DNA of 64,000 nt from Micromonospora citrea (GTDB lineage Bacteria > Actinomycetota > Actinomycetes > Mycobacteriales > Micromonosporaceae). The notes below the pieces were generated by a model, which saw only the letters and a program-made list of their open reading frames with translations, had not been told where the DNA came from and did no database searches. This document shows positions 32,467 to 40,523 of the stretch, in pieces. A program made the translations under genes and the position numbers. How positions within the stretch are numbered: the stretch's first letter is position 1; the number at the start of each line of letters is the position of its first letter. The stretch is from contig NZ_FMHZ01000002.1 in the NCBI RefSeq assembly GCF_900090315.1, positions 2,086,501 to 2,150,500 on the forward strand, in the 5' to 3' direction.

Positions 32467-33293
32467 CTGCGACCGGTCCGGGCGGTGGCCACCCGGGCCC
32501 CGCCGCCGACCAGCAGGAGCGCGCCGGCGCCGGTCAGCACGTACCACCAGGTGTCCACGCCGGTGCCGGCCTGGCCGCCGTCGCCGCTGGGCACCCCGGC
32601 CGGGGCCGAGTGCAGGCCGGTGATGGTCTGCGCCACGACGCCGAGGTTCTTCGCGTCCGCCGACCCGATGGCGTACACGATCGTCGCGGTGCCTTCCTTC
32701 AGGTCGAGGTCCGCCGGGCCGATCGCCACGGTGTCGGTGCCGGCGAGCACCACGTCGGCCTTGACGGCGCCCGCGTCGACGTCGCCCTTGGCCTCGTTCG
32801 GGTTGGTGAGGTCCTCGAAGACCGGGGTTCCGCCGGCGCGCACGTCCACCGCCGGTGCGGCCGCGGTGTGCCGGACGATCAGCCGGGCCTTGCCGGCGGC
32901 GACCTTGCCGGTGTCGTTGACGAACGGCGTGATCTTCGGCTTGCCGGCGGCGTCGAGGTGCGCGGCGATGCTGATGTTCGCCCCGCCCGGCACGGCGGCG
33001 TCGTCCACGGTGAGGATCGCCTGGGCCACCGGCTCGCCGGGCCTGGTCAGGGCGATGTCGTACGCGCCCTCCTCCAGGTTCAGCGGGCCGGCCACGTCGC
33101 CGGGCTTGAAGTTGTCCAGCGTCTTCTCACCGTTGACGTACACGTCGACCGGGGTGTCCGGGATGCCGTGCACCACGGAGACCTTGGACGTGGCGGCGTA
33201 CGCGGGGGTGGCGGCGAGGGCGCCGACTCCGACGAACGTGAGCGCGGCGACCGCGCCACCCGCGGCGACCCGGCGGAAGTACGAGAGCTCCAT
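32463..33293 (-). CDS. Secreted DUF4397 protein with atypical sorting signal
   Basis: A 276-residue exported protein. Signal peptide residues 1-33 end in PAYA. The body carries a DUF4397 domain (KVSVVHGIPDTPVDVYVNGE, VRHTAAAPAVDVRAGG), a beta-rich module found in secreted bacterial proteins. The C-terminus looks like a cell-wall sorting signal: a Gly/Ser spacer, QAGTG (241-245), a hydrophobic stretch (WWYVLTGAGALLLVGGG) and a basic tail (ARTGRR). The pentapeptide resembles LAxTG of class E sortases but with Gln in first place. AGGAGG lies five bases before the ATG. Coupled by GTGA overlap to the sortase gene and divergent from an ECF sigma factor, which may drive it. Confidence 0.85.
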   Translation of the reverse strand: MELSYFRRVAAGGAVAALTFVGVGALAATPAYAATSKVSVVHGIPDTPVDVYVNGEKTLDNFKPGDVAGPLNLEEGAYDIALTRPGEPVAQAILTVDDAAVPGGANISIAAHLDAAGKPKITPFVNDTGKVAAGKARLIVRHTAAAPAVDVRAGGTPVFEDLTNPNEAKGDVDAGAVKADVVLAGTDTVAIGPADLDLKEGTATIVYAIGSADAKNLGVVAQTITGLHSAPAGVPSGDGGQAGTGVDTWWYVLTGAGALLLVGGGARVATARTGRR

Positions 33294-33471
33294 GTCTGCC
33301 TCCTGGTGATTGGTACTGGTTCGTCAGGAACGGTGTGCAGAACGGGTTACGCCGGGTTCGCCGCCGCCGGATGCGCCCGGAGGCAGTTTCTTTTTCTTCG
33401 CCGGTTCCGCATCCGGGTGCCGCCCGCCGAGCGAAGAGCAGGCGAGGACACCCGACGGGAAAGGTGGGGCG

Positions 33472-34119
33472 ATGGCTGTGGGAGCTACAGTCGGGCATGC
33501 CCCATGGAAGGCGAGCCGGCCCGTGACGACGTCGCCAGAGCCGGCGCCACCCGACGACCTGGCCCTCCGCTTCCGCGCCGGCGACGAGCTGGCGCTGCGG
33601 GAGGCGTACGACCGCTACGGCCGGGCGGTGCTCCATCTGGCCGTGAGCACGCTGGCCAACCGCAGCGACGCGGAGGACGTGACCCAGGCGACCTTCGTCG
33701 CCGCCTGGCTGGGGCGGGACACCTTCGACCCGGCCAAGGGGTCGCTCGTCGGCTGGCTGCTCGGCATCGGCCGGCGCAAGGTGATCGACCGGCTACGGGC
33801 GTCGGCCCGGGAGACCCGGGTGGTCGAGACGGTCCGGCAGCTGCCGGAGCCGCGGCCGGCCGGCCCGGATCCGGACGCGGTGGTCGACCGGCTGGTGGTC
33901 GCCGACGAACTGGCCCGGCTCCCCGACGACCAGCGGCGGATGCTGGAGCTGGCGTTCTTCGACGACCTCACCCACCAGCAGATAGCAACGGTGACCGGGG
34001 TGCCGCTCGGCACGGTGAAGAGTCACATCCGGCGCGGCATGGCGAGTCTGAAACGCAGATGGGAGGTGGACGGTGTCGCACCTGGACCACGACCGGCTGG
34101 TCTTCCTGGCGCTCGGTGA
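33472..34119 (+). CDS. ECF-family RNA polymerase sigma factor
   Basis: A 215-residue sigma-70 group IV factor. Region 2 is visible in DLALRFRAGDELALREAYDR, LANRSDAEDVTQATFVAAW and GWLLGIGRRKVIDRLR; region 4 in LARLPDDQRRMLELAFFDDL and THQQIATVTGVPLGTVKSHI. The ATG at 33472 has AGGTGGGG just upstream; upstream in-frame codons lack a site. Its 3' end overlaps the anti-sigma gene by 47 bases. The pattern (sigma, membrane anti-sigma with RskA-like outer domain, divergent secreted protein) recalls the mycobacterial SigK-RskA locus; that parallel is inference. Confidence 0.92.
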   Translation: MAVGATVGHAPWKASRPVTTSPEPAPPDDLALRFRAGDELALREAYDRYGRAVLHLAVSTLANRSDAEDVTQATFVAAWLGRDTFDPAKGSLVGWLLGIGRRKVIDRLRASARETRVVETVRQLPEPRPAGPDPDAVVDRLVVADELARLPDDQRRMLELAFFDDLTHQQIATVTGVPLGTVKSHIRRGMASLKRRWEVDGVAPGPRPAGLPGAR

Positions 34120-35002
34120 GAGCGCGGCGGACGCCGGGGAGAGCACCCACCTCGACACCTGCGAGCACTGCCGGGCGGAGCTGGGCACCCTCCGGCACGT
34201 GGCCGGCCTCGGCGTCGGCACCCAGGGTCTGCAGGCCCTGCCCGACCCGCCGGAACACGTCTGGCAGGGCATCGTGGCGGAGATCCGCGCCGCGGAGGCA
34301 CTGCCCTCGCTGGCCGGCCCCCGTGCGCCGCACCCGGCGGAGGACGCCGACGTGGTGGAGCGGAACGACCGTGCGGAGATCCGCGCCGCGGAGGCACTGC
34401 CGTCGCTGGCCGGCCCCCGTGCGCCGCACCCGGCGGAGGACGCCGACGCGGTGGAGCGGAACGACCGTGGCCAGGCCCGCCGCGAGGGCGACGACGGGCC
34501 GGCCGCCCCGCAGCGCACGGGCACCGTCCTGGCGCCGCCGCACCGACGCGGCCGCTGGTCGCGCTGGGCGGTGACCGCCGGGACCGCGGTGGCCGCCGCC
34601 GTCCTCGGCGTGGTCGGCACGCTCGCCGTGGTCGGTCCGTCCGAGCCGGGCCCGGCACCGACCCCGCAGCGGGCGGTGCTGGCCAGCGCCCCGCTGAAGG
34701 CGTACGGCTCGACGCCGCCGGACGCCAACGGCGAGGCCCGGGTGTTCGACGACGGCAGGCTGCACCTGCACGTGACGAATCTCCCGGACGTCGCGGGGTA
34801 CTACGAGGTCTGGCTCATCAACCCGCGCGACATGAAGATGTTCTCGGTCGGTGTGCTCGGCGACGAACCGGACGAGCTGCTGCCGTTGCCACCGAACGTC
34901 GACCTTCAGGCATACTCGGTTGTCGACGTTTCCGCCGAGGCGTACGACAACAACACGGCCCACTCCGGCAAGAGCCTGCTGAGGGGCTCCCTGACGGGCT
35001 GA
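34073..35002 (+). CDS. Membrane anti-sigma factor, RskA-like
   Basis: A 309-residue single-pass membrane protein. The cytoplasmic part holds a zinc-type anti-sigma motif, HLDTCEHC, within the first 35 residues. Residues about 69-132 are two almost identical 32-residue repeats. A membrane segment follows at about 165-185 (AVTAGTAVAAAVLGVVGTLA), and the outer domain (VLASAPLKAYGS, GYYEVWLINPRDMKMFSVGV, DLQAYSVVDVSAEAY) resembles anti-sigma-K outer domains. It should hold the ECF factor at the membrane until proteolysis or a signal frees it. GTG start inside the sigma gene with GGGAGG eight bases upstream, so expression is coupled. Its stop codon lies inside a terminator arm. Confidence 0.88.
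   Translation: MSHLDHDRLVFLALGESAADAGESTHLDTCEHCRAELGTLRHVAGLGVGTQGLQALPDPPEHVWQGIVAEIRAAEALPSLAGPRAPHPAEDADVVERNDRAEIRAAEALPSLAGPRAPHPAEDADAVERNDRGQARREGDDGPAAPQRTGTVLAPPHRRGRWSRWAVTAGTAVAAAVLGVVGTLAVVGPSEPGPAPTPQRAVLASAPLKAYGSTPPDANGEARVFDDGRLHLHVTNLPDVAGYYEVWLINPRDMKMFSVGVLGDEPDELLPLPPNVDLQAYSVVDVSAEAYDNNTAHSGKSLLRGSLTG
34277..34468 (+). repeat. 96-bp in-frame tandem duplication inside the anti-sigma gene
   Basis: Two adjacent 96-bp units (34277-34372 and 34373-34468) differ at only about two positions and encode two copies of a 32-residue segment starting AEIRAAEALPSLAGPRAPHP. The near identity suggests a recent duplication or ongoing homogenisation. Confidence 0.95.
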
Positions 35003-35040
35003 TCGGCGGGCCGGCTCAGCTCCCCGGCCCGCCGATCAGC
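34998..35040. terminator. Bidirectional terminator between anti-sigma and P-type ATPase genes
   Basis: Perfect 17-bp arms (34998-35014 and 35024-35040), left arm GCTGATCGGCGGGCCGG, with a 9-base loop. The left arm contains the anti-sigma stop codon (35000-35002). Convergent genes on both sides make a shared terminator likely. Confidence 0.88.
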
Positions 35041-35075
35041 TCCCCACCCGGCGGCACGGCCGCCGGCCCGGCGAC

Positions 35076-37817
35076 TCAGCCGAGCCGGCGGCCGAACCGG
35101 CCGAACCGCTTGTCGAGCGCCACGATGGCGGAGACGACGACGGCGATCCCCAGGATCCGCAGCCACGCCTCCCCGCCGATGGGCGCCGTCCGGAACAGGT
35201 CGTTCATCGCCGGCAGGTAGGTCAGGGCGAGCTGACCGAGTGCCTGCGCCAGCACCCCGACGATCAGCCAGCCGTTGCTGAACAGGCCGAGCCGCCACGG
35301 CGACCGGGTCAGCGACCGGCAGCTGAACAGGTAGAACGCCATCACGGTGACGAAGAGGTTGACCGCGGCCGTCCGCGCCTGCGCCAAACTCGCCCCGCCG
35401 TCCAGCTCCCACTCGAACAGCCACCAGGCGCCCACCACCAGCAGCGCGGAGACGAGCAGGACGCGGACGACGAGCGCGACGGTGAGCAGGGGCTGTCTCG
35501 GGTCGCGGGGCGGCCGGTCCATGATTTCGGGCTCCTTGGGCTCGAAGGCGAGCGTCAGGCCGAGGAGGACCGCCGTGGTCATGTTGATCCAGAGGATCTG
35601 GCTGGGCAGGATCGGCAGCGCCGAACCGAGCATGATCGCGACGAGGATGACCAGTCCTTCCGCCGCGTTGGTGGGCAGCGTCCAGGTGATGAACTTGGTC
35701 AGGTTGGCGAAGACGCCCCGCCCCTCCGACACGGCGGACTCGATGGTGGCGAAGTCGTCGTCGGTGAGCACGACGTCGGCGGCCTCCTTGGCCACCTCCG
35801 TGCCGCTGCGCCCCATCGCGACGCCGATGTTCGCCTGACGCAACGCCGGGGCGTCGTTGACGCCGTCCCCGGTCATCGCCACCACCTGGCCGTCGGCCTG
35901 CAACGCCTCCACCAGCCGCAGCTTCTGCTCGGGCGAGACGCGGGCGAAGACCGACGCCTGCCGCACCGCCGCGGGCAGCTCCCCGGGGGGCAGCGCCGCC
36001 AGGTCGGCGCCGGTCAGCACGTCGCCCGGGCCGGGGGCGGTACGCAGCAGCCCGAGGCGGGCGGCGATGGCGGTGGCGGTGGCCAGGTGGTCCCCGGTGA
36101 TCATCTTGACGTCGATGCCAGCCCGGTGGCAGGACTCGACGGCCGCGGCGGCGGCGGCCCGGGGCGGGTCGAGCATCGCGTGCAACCCGGTGAAGACGAG
36201 GGTGCCGGCCAGTTCCTCCTCGACGAGCCCGCCGGTCGGGCCGGCCGGCCGCATCGCCGTGGCGAGCACCCGCAGCCCTTCGGCGGCCAGCTCGTGGGCG
36301 GCGGCCAGCACGGCGGCGGCGTCCAGCGGCCCGGTGGAGCCGTCGGCGCGCAGCGCCGCGCCGGACCATTCGACGACCCGTTCCACCGCCCCCTTGACGA
36401 GCACCACCCGCCCGCCGTCGCGCCGGTCGTGCAGGGTCGCCATGTACTGCCGTTCGGAGGTGAACGGGACGCAGTCCACCCGGGGCAGCTCGGCGGCGAC
36501 CTCGTGCGCGTGCAGCCCCACCTTGGCGCCCACCACCAGCATCGCCCCCTCGGTGGGGTCGCCCAGCACCGCCCAGCGGCCGTCCTGCTCGTCGAGGCGG
36601 GCGTCGTTGCAGCCGACGCCGGCCAGCAGCGACCAGCGCAGCGGGCCGGCCTCCCCGGTCGGCGCCGGGCCGCCCTCGGCGTCCCGGATGTCGCCGCTCG
36701 GGGCGTAGCCGGCCCCGCTGACCTGGTAGCGGCCCTGCGGGGTCCAGAGCAGCTGGACCGTCATCTGGTTCTCGGTGAGGGTGCCGGTCTTGTCGGTGCA
36801 GATCACCGTGGTGCTGCCCAGCGTCTCGACCGCCGGCAGCCGCCGGATCACCGCCCGGCGGCGGGCCATCCGGGACACCCCGATCGCCAGGGTGATCGTC
36901 ACCGCGGCGGGCAGTCCCTCCGGGATCGCGCCCACGGCCAGCGCCACGGCGGCGGTGAACGTCTGCCCGGCGTTCTCACCCCGGGCCACGCCGACGGCGA
37001 AGGTCACCGCGGCCAGGAACAGGATCGCCACGGTGAGCAGCCGGCTGAACCGGGCCAGCTTCACCGTCAGCGGCGTGTCCAGCACCCGCGCGCCGCCGAC
37101 CAGCCGGTGGATCCGGCCGAGTTCGGTCTCCGCGCCGGTGGCGACCGCGACGCCGACGGCTGTGCCGCCGGTGAGCAGGGTGCCGGAGTAGAGCAGGTTG
37201 CGGCGGTCCGCCACCGGCGTCTCCGCCGGCACGACCACCTCGTCCTTGCGTACGGGCAGCGACTCGCCGGTCAGCGCGGACTCGTCGGCCCGCAACTCGG
37301 CGGCGCGGACCAGCCGCAGGTCGGCGGGGACCTTCTCCCCCGCCTCCACCAGCACGAGGTCGCCGGGGACCACGTCGTCCGACGGCACCCGGCGCTGCCG
37401 ACCGGCGCGCAGCACCCGCGCCTCGGTACGCACCATCGCCCGCAGGGCGTCCAGCGCCGCCTCGGCCCGGGACTCCTGGAGGAAGCCGACGACGGCGTTG
37501 ACCAGCACCACCCCGAAGATCACCGCCGAGTCGACGTACTCGGCGAGCAGGAGGGTCACCACGCCGGCGGCGACCAGCACGTAGATCAGCGGGTTGTGGA
37601 ACTGCCGCAGCAGGCGGCGGAGCACCCCGCCCCCGGCCGCGCTGGGCAGCACGTTGGGCCCGTAGCGCGTCAGCCGGGCCGCGGCCTCCTCGTCGGTCAG
37701 CCCGCGCTCGGTGTCGGTCTCGAGCAGCAGCACGACCTCGTGCGCGGCGAGGGCGTGGTGGCCGCCCTCGGGCGCGGCGGGCGCGTGGTGGTCGCCCGCG
37801 GGCGTCCTGGCCGGCAT
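35076..37817 (-). CDS. Cation-transporting P-type ATPase (P2 type)
   Basis: A 913-residue pump. N-terminal tail is His-rich (GDHH, GGHH), followed by a cation ATPase N domain, TGES at 183-186, PEGLP at 299-303 in the fourth membrane helix, phosphorylated Asp342 in CTDKTGT, KGAVERV, TGDGVND, and a C-terminal six-helix domain (ILWINMTTAVLLGLTLAFEP). PEGLP and overall layout fit P2-type (Ca, Na/K or Mg/Mn-like) transporters; ion specificity cannot be assigned. ATG at 37817 has GGAG eight bases upstream. The gene sits alone between two terminators, so it appears monocistronic. Confidence 0.92.
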   Translation of the reverse strand: MPARTPAGDHHAPAAPEGGHHALAAHEVVLLLETDTERGLTDEEAAARLTRYGPNVLPSAAGGGVLRRLLRQFHNPLIYVLVAAGVVTLLLAEYVDSAVIFGVVLVNAVVGFLQESRAEAALDALRAMVRTEARVLRAGRQRRVPSDDVVPGDLVLVEAGEKVPADLRLVRAAELRADESALTGESLPVRKDEVVVPAETPVADRRNLLYSGTLLTGGTAVGVAVATGAETELGRIHRLVGGARVLDTPLTVKLARFSRLLTVAILFLAAVTFAVGVARGENAGQTFTAAVALAVGAIPEGLPAAVTITLAIGVSRMARRRAVIRRLPAVETLGSTTVICTDKTGTLTENQMTVQLLWTPQGRYQVSGAGYAPSGDIRDAEGGPAPTGEAGPLRWSLLAGVGCNDARLDEQDGRWAVLGDPTEGAMLVVGAKVGLHAHEVAAELPRVDCVPFTSERQYMATLHDRRDGGRVVLVKGAVERVVEWSGAALRADGSTGPLDAAAVLAAAHELAAEGLRVLATAMRPAGPTGGLVEEELAGTLVFTGLHAMLDPPRAAAAAAVESCHRAGIDVKMITGDHLATATAIAARLGLLRTAPGPGDVLTGADLAALPPGELPAAVRQASVFARVSPEQKLRLVEALQADGQVVAMTGDGVNDAPALRQANIGVAMGRSGTEVAKEAADVVLTDDDFATIESAVSEGRGVFANLTKFITWTLPTNAAEGLVILVAIMLGSALPILPSQILWINMTTAVLLGLTLAFEPKEPEIMDRPPRDPRQPLLTVALVVRVLLVSALLVVGAWWLFEWELDGGASLAQARTAAVNLFVTVMAFYLFSCRSLTRSPWRLGLFSNGWLIVGVLAQALGQLALTYLPAMNDLFRTAPIGGEAWLRILGIAVVVSAIVALDKRFGRFGRRLG

Positions 37818-37926
37818 GGGCACACTCCTGTTCGCGAGGCGGCGCGCGGATACCCGGGAAGAACCTCCATCGTCGCAGAGCGGCAACGGGCCGCGGGGCG
37901 TTCCGCCGCCCGCGGTCCCGGCACGG

Positions 37927-37959
37927 CGAGGGCCGGGAACCTCGCGTTCCCGGCCCTCG
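37927..37959. terminator. Terminator hairpin of the etf operon
   Basis: Perfect 14-bp arms, CGAGGGCCGGGAAC (37927-37940) and its reverse complement (37946-37959), with a 5-base loop. It begins about 20 bases past the etfA stop codon on the minus strand. Confidence 0.85.
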
Positions 37960-37978
37960 TTCGGGCGTGAGCGTCAGC

Positions 37979-38938
37979 TCACTTGCGCTTGCGGATCTCC
38001 TCGGCGGCCTGCGGGACGACCTTGAACAGGTCACCCACCACGCCGAAGTCGGCCAGCTCGAAGATCGGCGCCTCGCCGTCCTTGTTGACAGCGACGATGG
38101 TCTTCGAGGTCTGCATGCCGGCCCGGTGCTGGATGGCGCCGGAGATGCCGAGCGCGACGTAGAGCTGCGGGGAGACGGTCTTGCCGGTCTGGCCCACCTG
38201 GAACTGGTGCGGGTAGAAGCCGGAGTCGACGGCCGCGCGGGACGCGCCGACGGCGCCGCCGAGCAGGTCGGCCAGCTCCTCGACCAGCTTGAAGTTGTCG
38301 GCGTTGCCGACGCCGCGACCGCCGGAGACGACCACGCCGGCCTCGGTGAGCTCGGGGCGCGAGCCCTTCTGCTCGGCGACCCGGTCGACGACCTTGGCCA
38401 GCTTGTCGGTGTCGGCGACCGACACGGTGAGCTGCTCGACGGCCGGGGTGGCCGCAGCCGGGGTCGGGTTGACCGAGTTCGGCCGGACGGTGACCAGCGG
38501 CAGGCCGCGGGTGACCTTGGACTTGACGATCGTGGAGCCGGCGAAGGCCACCTGGGTGGCGGTGCCGTCGGCCGCCAGGCCGACCACGTCGGTCAGGATG
38601 CCGTTGTCCAGCTTGACGGCCAGGCGGGCGGCGATCTCCTTGCCCTCCTGCGACGAGGCGAGCAGCACGGCCGCCGGCTGTACCCGCTTGACCAGCTCGG
38701 CCACGACGGTGGCCTTGGGGGCCACCAGGTAGCCGTCGATCTCGTCACCCTCGGCGGCGTAGATCTTCTCCGCGCCGTACTCGCCCAGCTTGGCGCTCAG
38801 CGCCTCGGCGGCACCGGCGCCGCCGAGCACGACCGCGCTCGCGGTGCCCAGCTCGCGAGCGAGGGTGAGCATCTCCAGGGTGACCTTCTTGACGCCGAAC
38901 TCCCGGGTGGCTTCGACGACGACGAGAACCTCAGACAT
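37979..38938 (-). CDS. etfA: Electron transfer flavoprotein alpha subunit
   Basis: A 319-residue FAD-binding subunit that passes electrons from acyl-CoA dehydrogenases to the quinone pool. The C-terminal FAD domain is unmistakable: [47 protein letters not shown] and [11 protein letters not shown]. The N-terminal domain starts [17 protein letters not shown] precedes the ATG at 38938. It follows etfB with 11 intervening bases, giving the usual etfB-etfA operon (fixA-fixB in mycobacteria). An enoyl-CoA hydratase gene 6 kb away may feed the same beta-oxidation route. Confidence 0.96.
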   Translation of the reverse strand: MSEVLVVVEATREFGVKKVTLEMLTLARELGTASAVVLGGAGAAEALSAKLGEYGAEKIYAAEGDEIDGYLVAPKATVVAELVKRVQPAAVLLASSQEGKEIAARLAVKLDNGILTDVVGLAADGTATQVAFAGSTIVKSKVTRGLPLVTVRPNSVNPTPAAATPAVEQLTVSVADTDKLAKVVDRVAEQKGSRPELTEAGVVVSGGRGVGNADNFKLVEELADLLGGAVGASRAAVDSGFYPHQFQVGQTGKTVSPQLYVALGISGAIQHRAGMQTSKTIVAVNKDGEAPIFELADFGVVGDLFKVVPQAAEEIRKRK

Positions 38939-38949
38939 GTCCAGACCCC

Positions 38950-39729
38950 TCACACGAACTTCTCGGTGGCGAGGAACTCGACCAGCTTGACGCCGCCGTC
39001 GCCCTCGTCGGTGATCTTCGCGCCGCCGGAACGCGGCGGGCGCTTGGTGTGCTCCAGCACGGCGCTCGTCGCGCCCTCGAAGCCCACCTCGGCCGGGGCG
39101 ACGCCGAGGTCACCCAGGGAGAGCGTCTGCACCGGCTTCTTCTTCGCGGCCATGATGCCCTTGAAGGACGGGTAGCGCGGCTCGTTGATGGTGTCCCAGA
39201 CGGAGACCACGGCGGGCGTGGCGGCGGTGACCACCTCGTAGCCCTCCTCGGTCTGCCGCTCGACGGTCAGGGTCGAGCCGTCGACGGTGAGCTTGCGGGC
39301 GCCGGTCAGCGCCGCGACGCCCAGCCGCTCGGCGATCATGTGCGGCATCACCTGCACCCGGCCGTCGGTCGACTCGGCGCCGCAGAGCACCAGGTCGGCG
39401 CCCAGCTGGCCGAGCGCGGCGGCGAGCACCTTCGAGGTGGCCACGGCGCAGGACCCGTGCAGGGCGTCGTCCACGACGTGCACGGCCTTGTCGGGGCCCA
39501 TGGAGAGCGCCTTGCGGATCGACTCGGTCGCCCGGTCCGGACCCATGGTCAGGACGGTGACCTCGCCCCCGTGGGCCTCCTTGATCTTCAACGCCTCCTC
39601 GATGGCGTACTCGTCCATCTCGTTGATGACGTTGTTCGCCGAACCGCGGTCGACGGTGTTGTCGTCAGTGCGCAGGTTGCGGTCCGCGCCCGAATCGGGC
39701 ACCTGCTTGACAAGTACGACGATGTTCAT
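38950..39729 (-). CDS. etfB: Electron transfer flavoprotein beta subunit
   Basis: A 259-residue partner of EtfA with the AMP-binding fold. Recognised by MNIVVLVKQVPDSGADRNL, NEMDEYAIEEALKIKEAHGG, VLTMGPDRA, LVLCGAESTDG and SVWDTINEPRYPSFKGIMAA. First gene of the etfB-etfA operon; a GGAGGG ribosome site lies upstream of the ATG at a somewhat long spacing. The 5' gap holds a TACTGGCAGGTA string about 130 bases upstream on the minus strand that could be a regulator site, though this is only a guess. Confidence 0.96.
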   Translation of the reverse strand: MNIVVLVKQVPDSGADRNLRTDDNTVDRGSANNVINEMDEYAIEEALKIKEAHGGEVTVLTMGPDRATESIRKALSMGPDKAVHVVDDALHGSCAVATSKVLAAALGQLGADLVLCGAESTDGRVQVMPHMIAERLGVAALTGARKLTVDGSTLTVERQTEEGYEVVTAATPAVVSVWDTINEPRYPSFKGIMAAKKKPVQTLSLGDLGVAPAEVGFEGATSAVLEHTKRPPRSGGAKITDEGDGGVKLVEFLATEKFV

Positions 39730-39947
39730 CGCGCTTCGACGACCCTCCTGTTTGGTGTAGCGATCACTCGCCCGGTCACGGGCGCAGCCTCCCGCGTGAC
39801 GTGACGCCGGTCAACCACGGGCTGCTGTGCAGTTGCCCACGACGCAATGTTACCTGCCAGTAGCATCCACCTCCGGCGACCTCGGGGTGACACAGCTCAC
39901 CGCGGGGTGCGCGGGCGGTAACCTGGCAAATCGGGAGGTGTCGTGAA
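39730..39947. other. etfB upstream region
   Basis: Divergent control region between etfB (minus) and a small candidate gene (plus). It holds an A+T-richer patch around 39845-39870 with the imperfect dyad TACTGGCAGGTA (minus strand) and another at 39915-39930. No certain promoter can be named. Confidence 0.4.
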
Positions 39948-40142
39948 ATGTCAGAATTCCCCGCCGGCACGCCGCGCGACGCACCGCGGCGCCCCTGCCG
40001 CAGGACGCGCCCCGAGGCGTACCGGTGCGCCTGCGGACGCCTGCGCGACCGGTGCGTCCGGGCCGCCGTCCGGGCGCTCTGGACACCGTCCCGGCGCACC
40101 CCGGCGGCCCGGGTCACGCCGACGGAGCCAGCGCGGCCCTGA
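39948..40142 (+). CDS. Candidate small Cys/Arg-rich protein
   Basis: A 64-residue candidate. It opens with an ATG (39948) preceded by GGGAGG at ideal distance, the strongest ribosome site in the neighbourhood, and its codons show the very high third-position G+C expected of real genes here. The product (SEFPAGTPRDAP, then RCACGRLRDRC) is Arg/Pro-rich with four Cys, three of them as CxCx6C. No family recognised. Its last 29 bases overlap the end of the convergent hypothetical gene on the minus strand. It may be an expressed small protein or an artefact; the ribosome site is the main argument. Confidence 0.4.
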   Translation: MSEFPAGTPRDAPRRPCRRTRPEAYRCACGRLRDRCVRAAVRALWTPSRRTPAARVTPTEPARP

Positions 40143-40521
40143 TCCGGTCGATGGCCGCCGCCTCGGCCGGAGCCACGCCCCGGTGCGCCCCGGCCACCCG
40201 CTCGGCGGCGGTCAGCACCACGTCGCGGTAGGTCGCCACGTCCCCGGGCGACTTCTCGCACAGGATCTCGATCGAGCGGCCCAGCGCCGGCAGCACCACC
40301 GCCTCGATCTCCAGCGCCGAGTCGCGCGGCAGCTTCGGCAGCGGCCCGCTGGTCAGCGCCTCCTTCACCACCCCGCTCGTGTCGGCCATGGCCCCGGAGG
40401 CGGCGAAGCTCTCCCGGAACAGGGCCAGCATGCCCGGGTCGGCGTTTGCCACCAGGAACACCGCCCCGAACGCGCCCGTCTTGAGGGTCAGCCGCTCCTC
40501 GGCCGTCAACCGCTGCTCCAT
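40114..40521 (-). CDS. Conserved-looking hypothetical protein
   Basis: A 135-residue, mostly helical, soluble protein (EQRLTAEERLTLKTGAFGAV, FRESFAASGAMADTSG, EIEAVVLPALGRSIEIL). I recognise no domain or catalytic motif. The ATG lies two bases beyond the stop codon of the GNAT gene, so it is second in a two-gene unit and translationally coupled. Codon use is normal for the region. A role linked to the acetyltransferase is possible but unsupported. Confidence 0.75.
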   Translation of the reverse strand: MEQRLTAEERLTLKTGAFGAVFLVANADPGMLALFRESFAASGAMADTSGVVKEALTSGPLPKLPRDSALEIEAVVLPALGRSIEILCEKSPGDVATYRDVVLTAAERVAGAHRGVAPAEAAAIDRIRAALAPSA

Positions 40522-40523
40522 GA

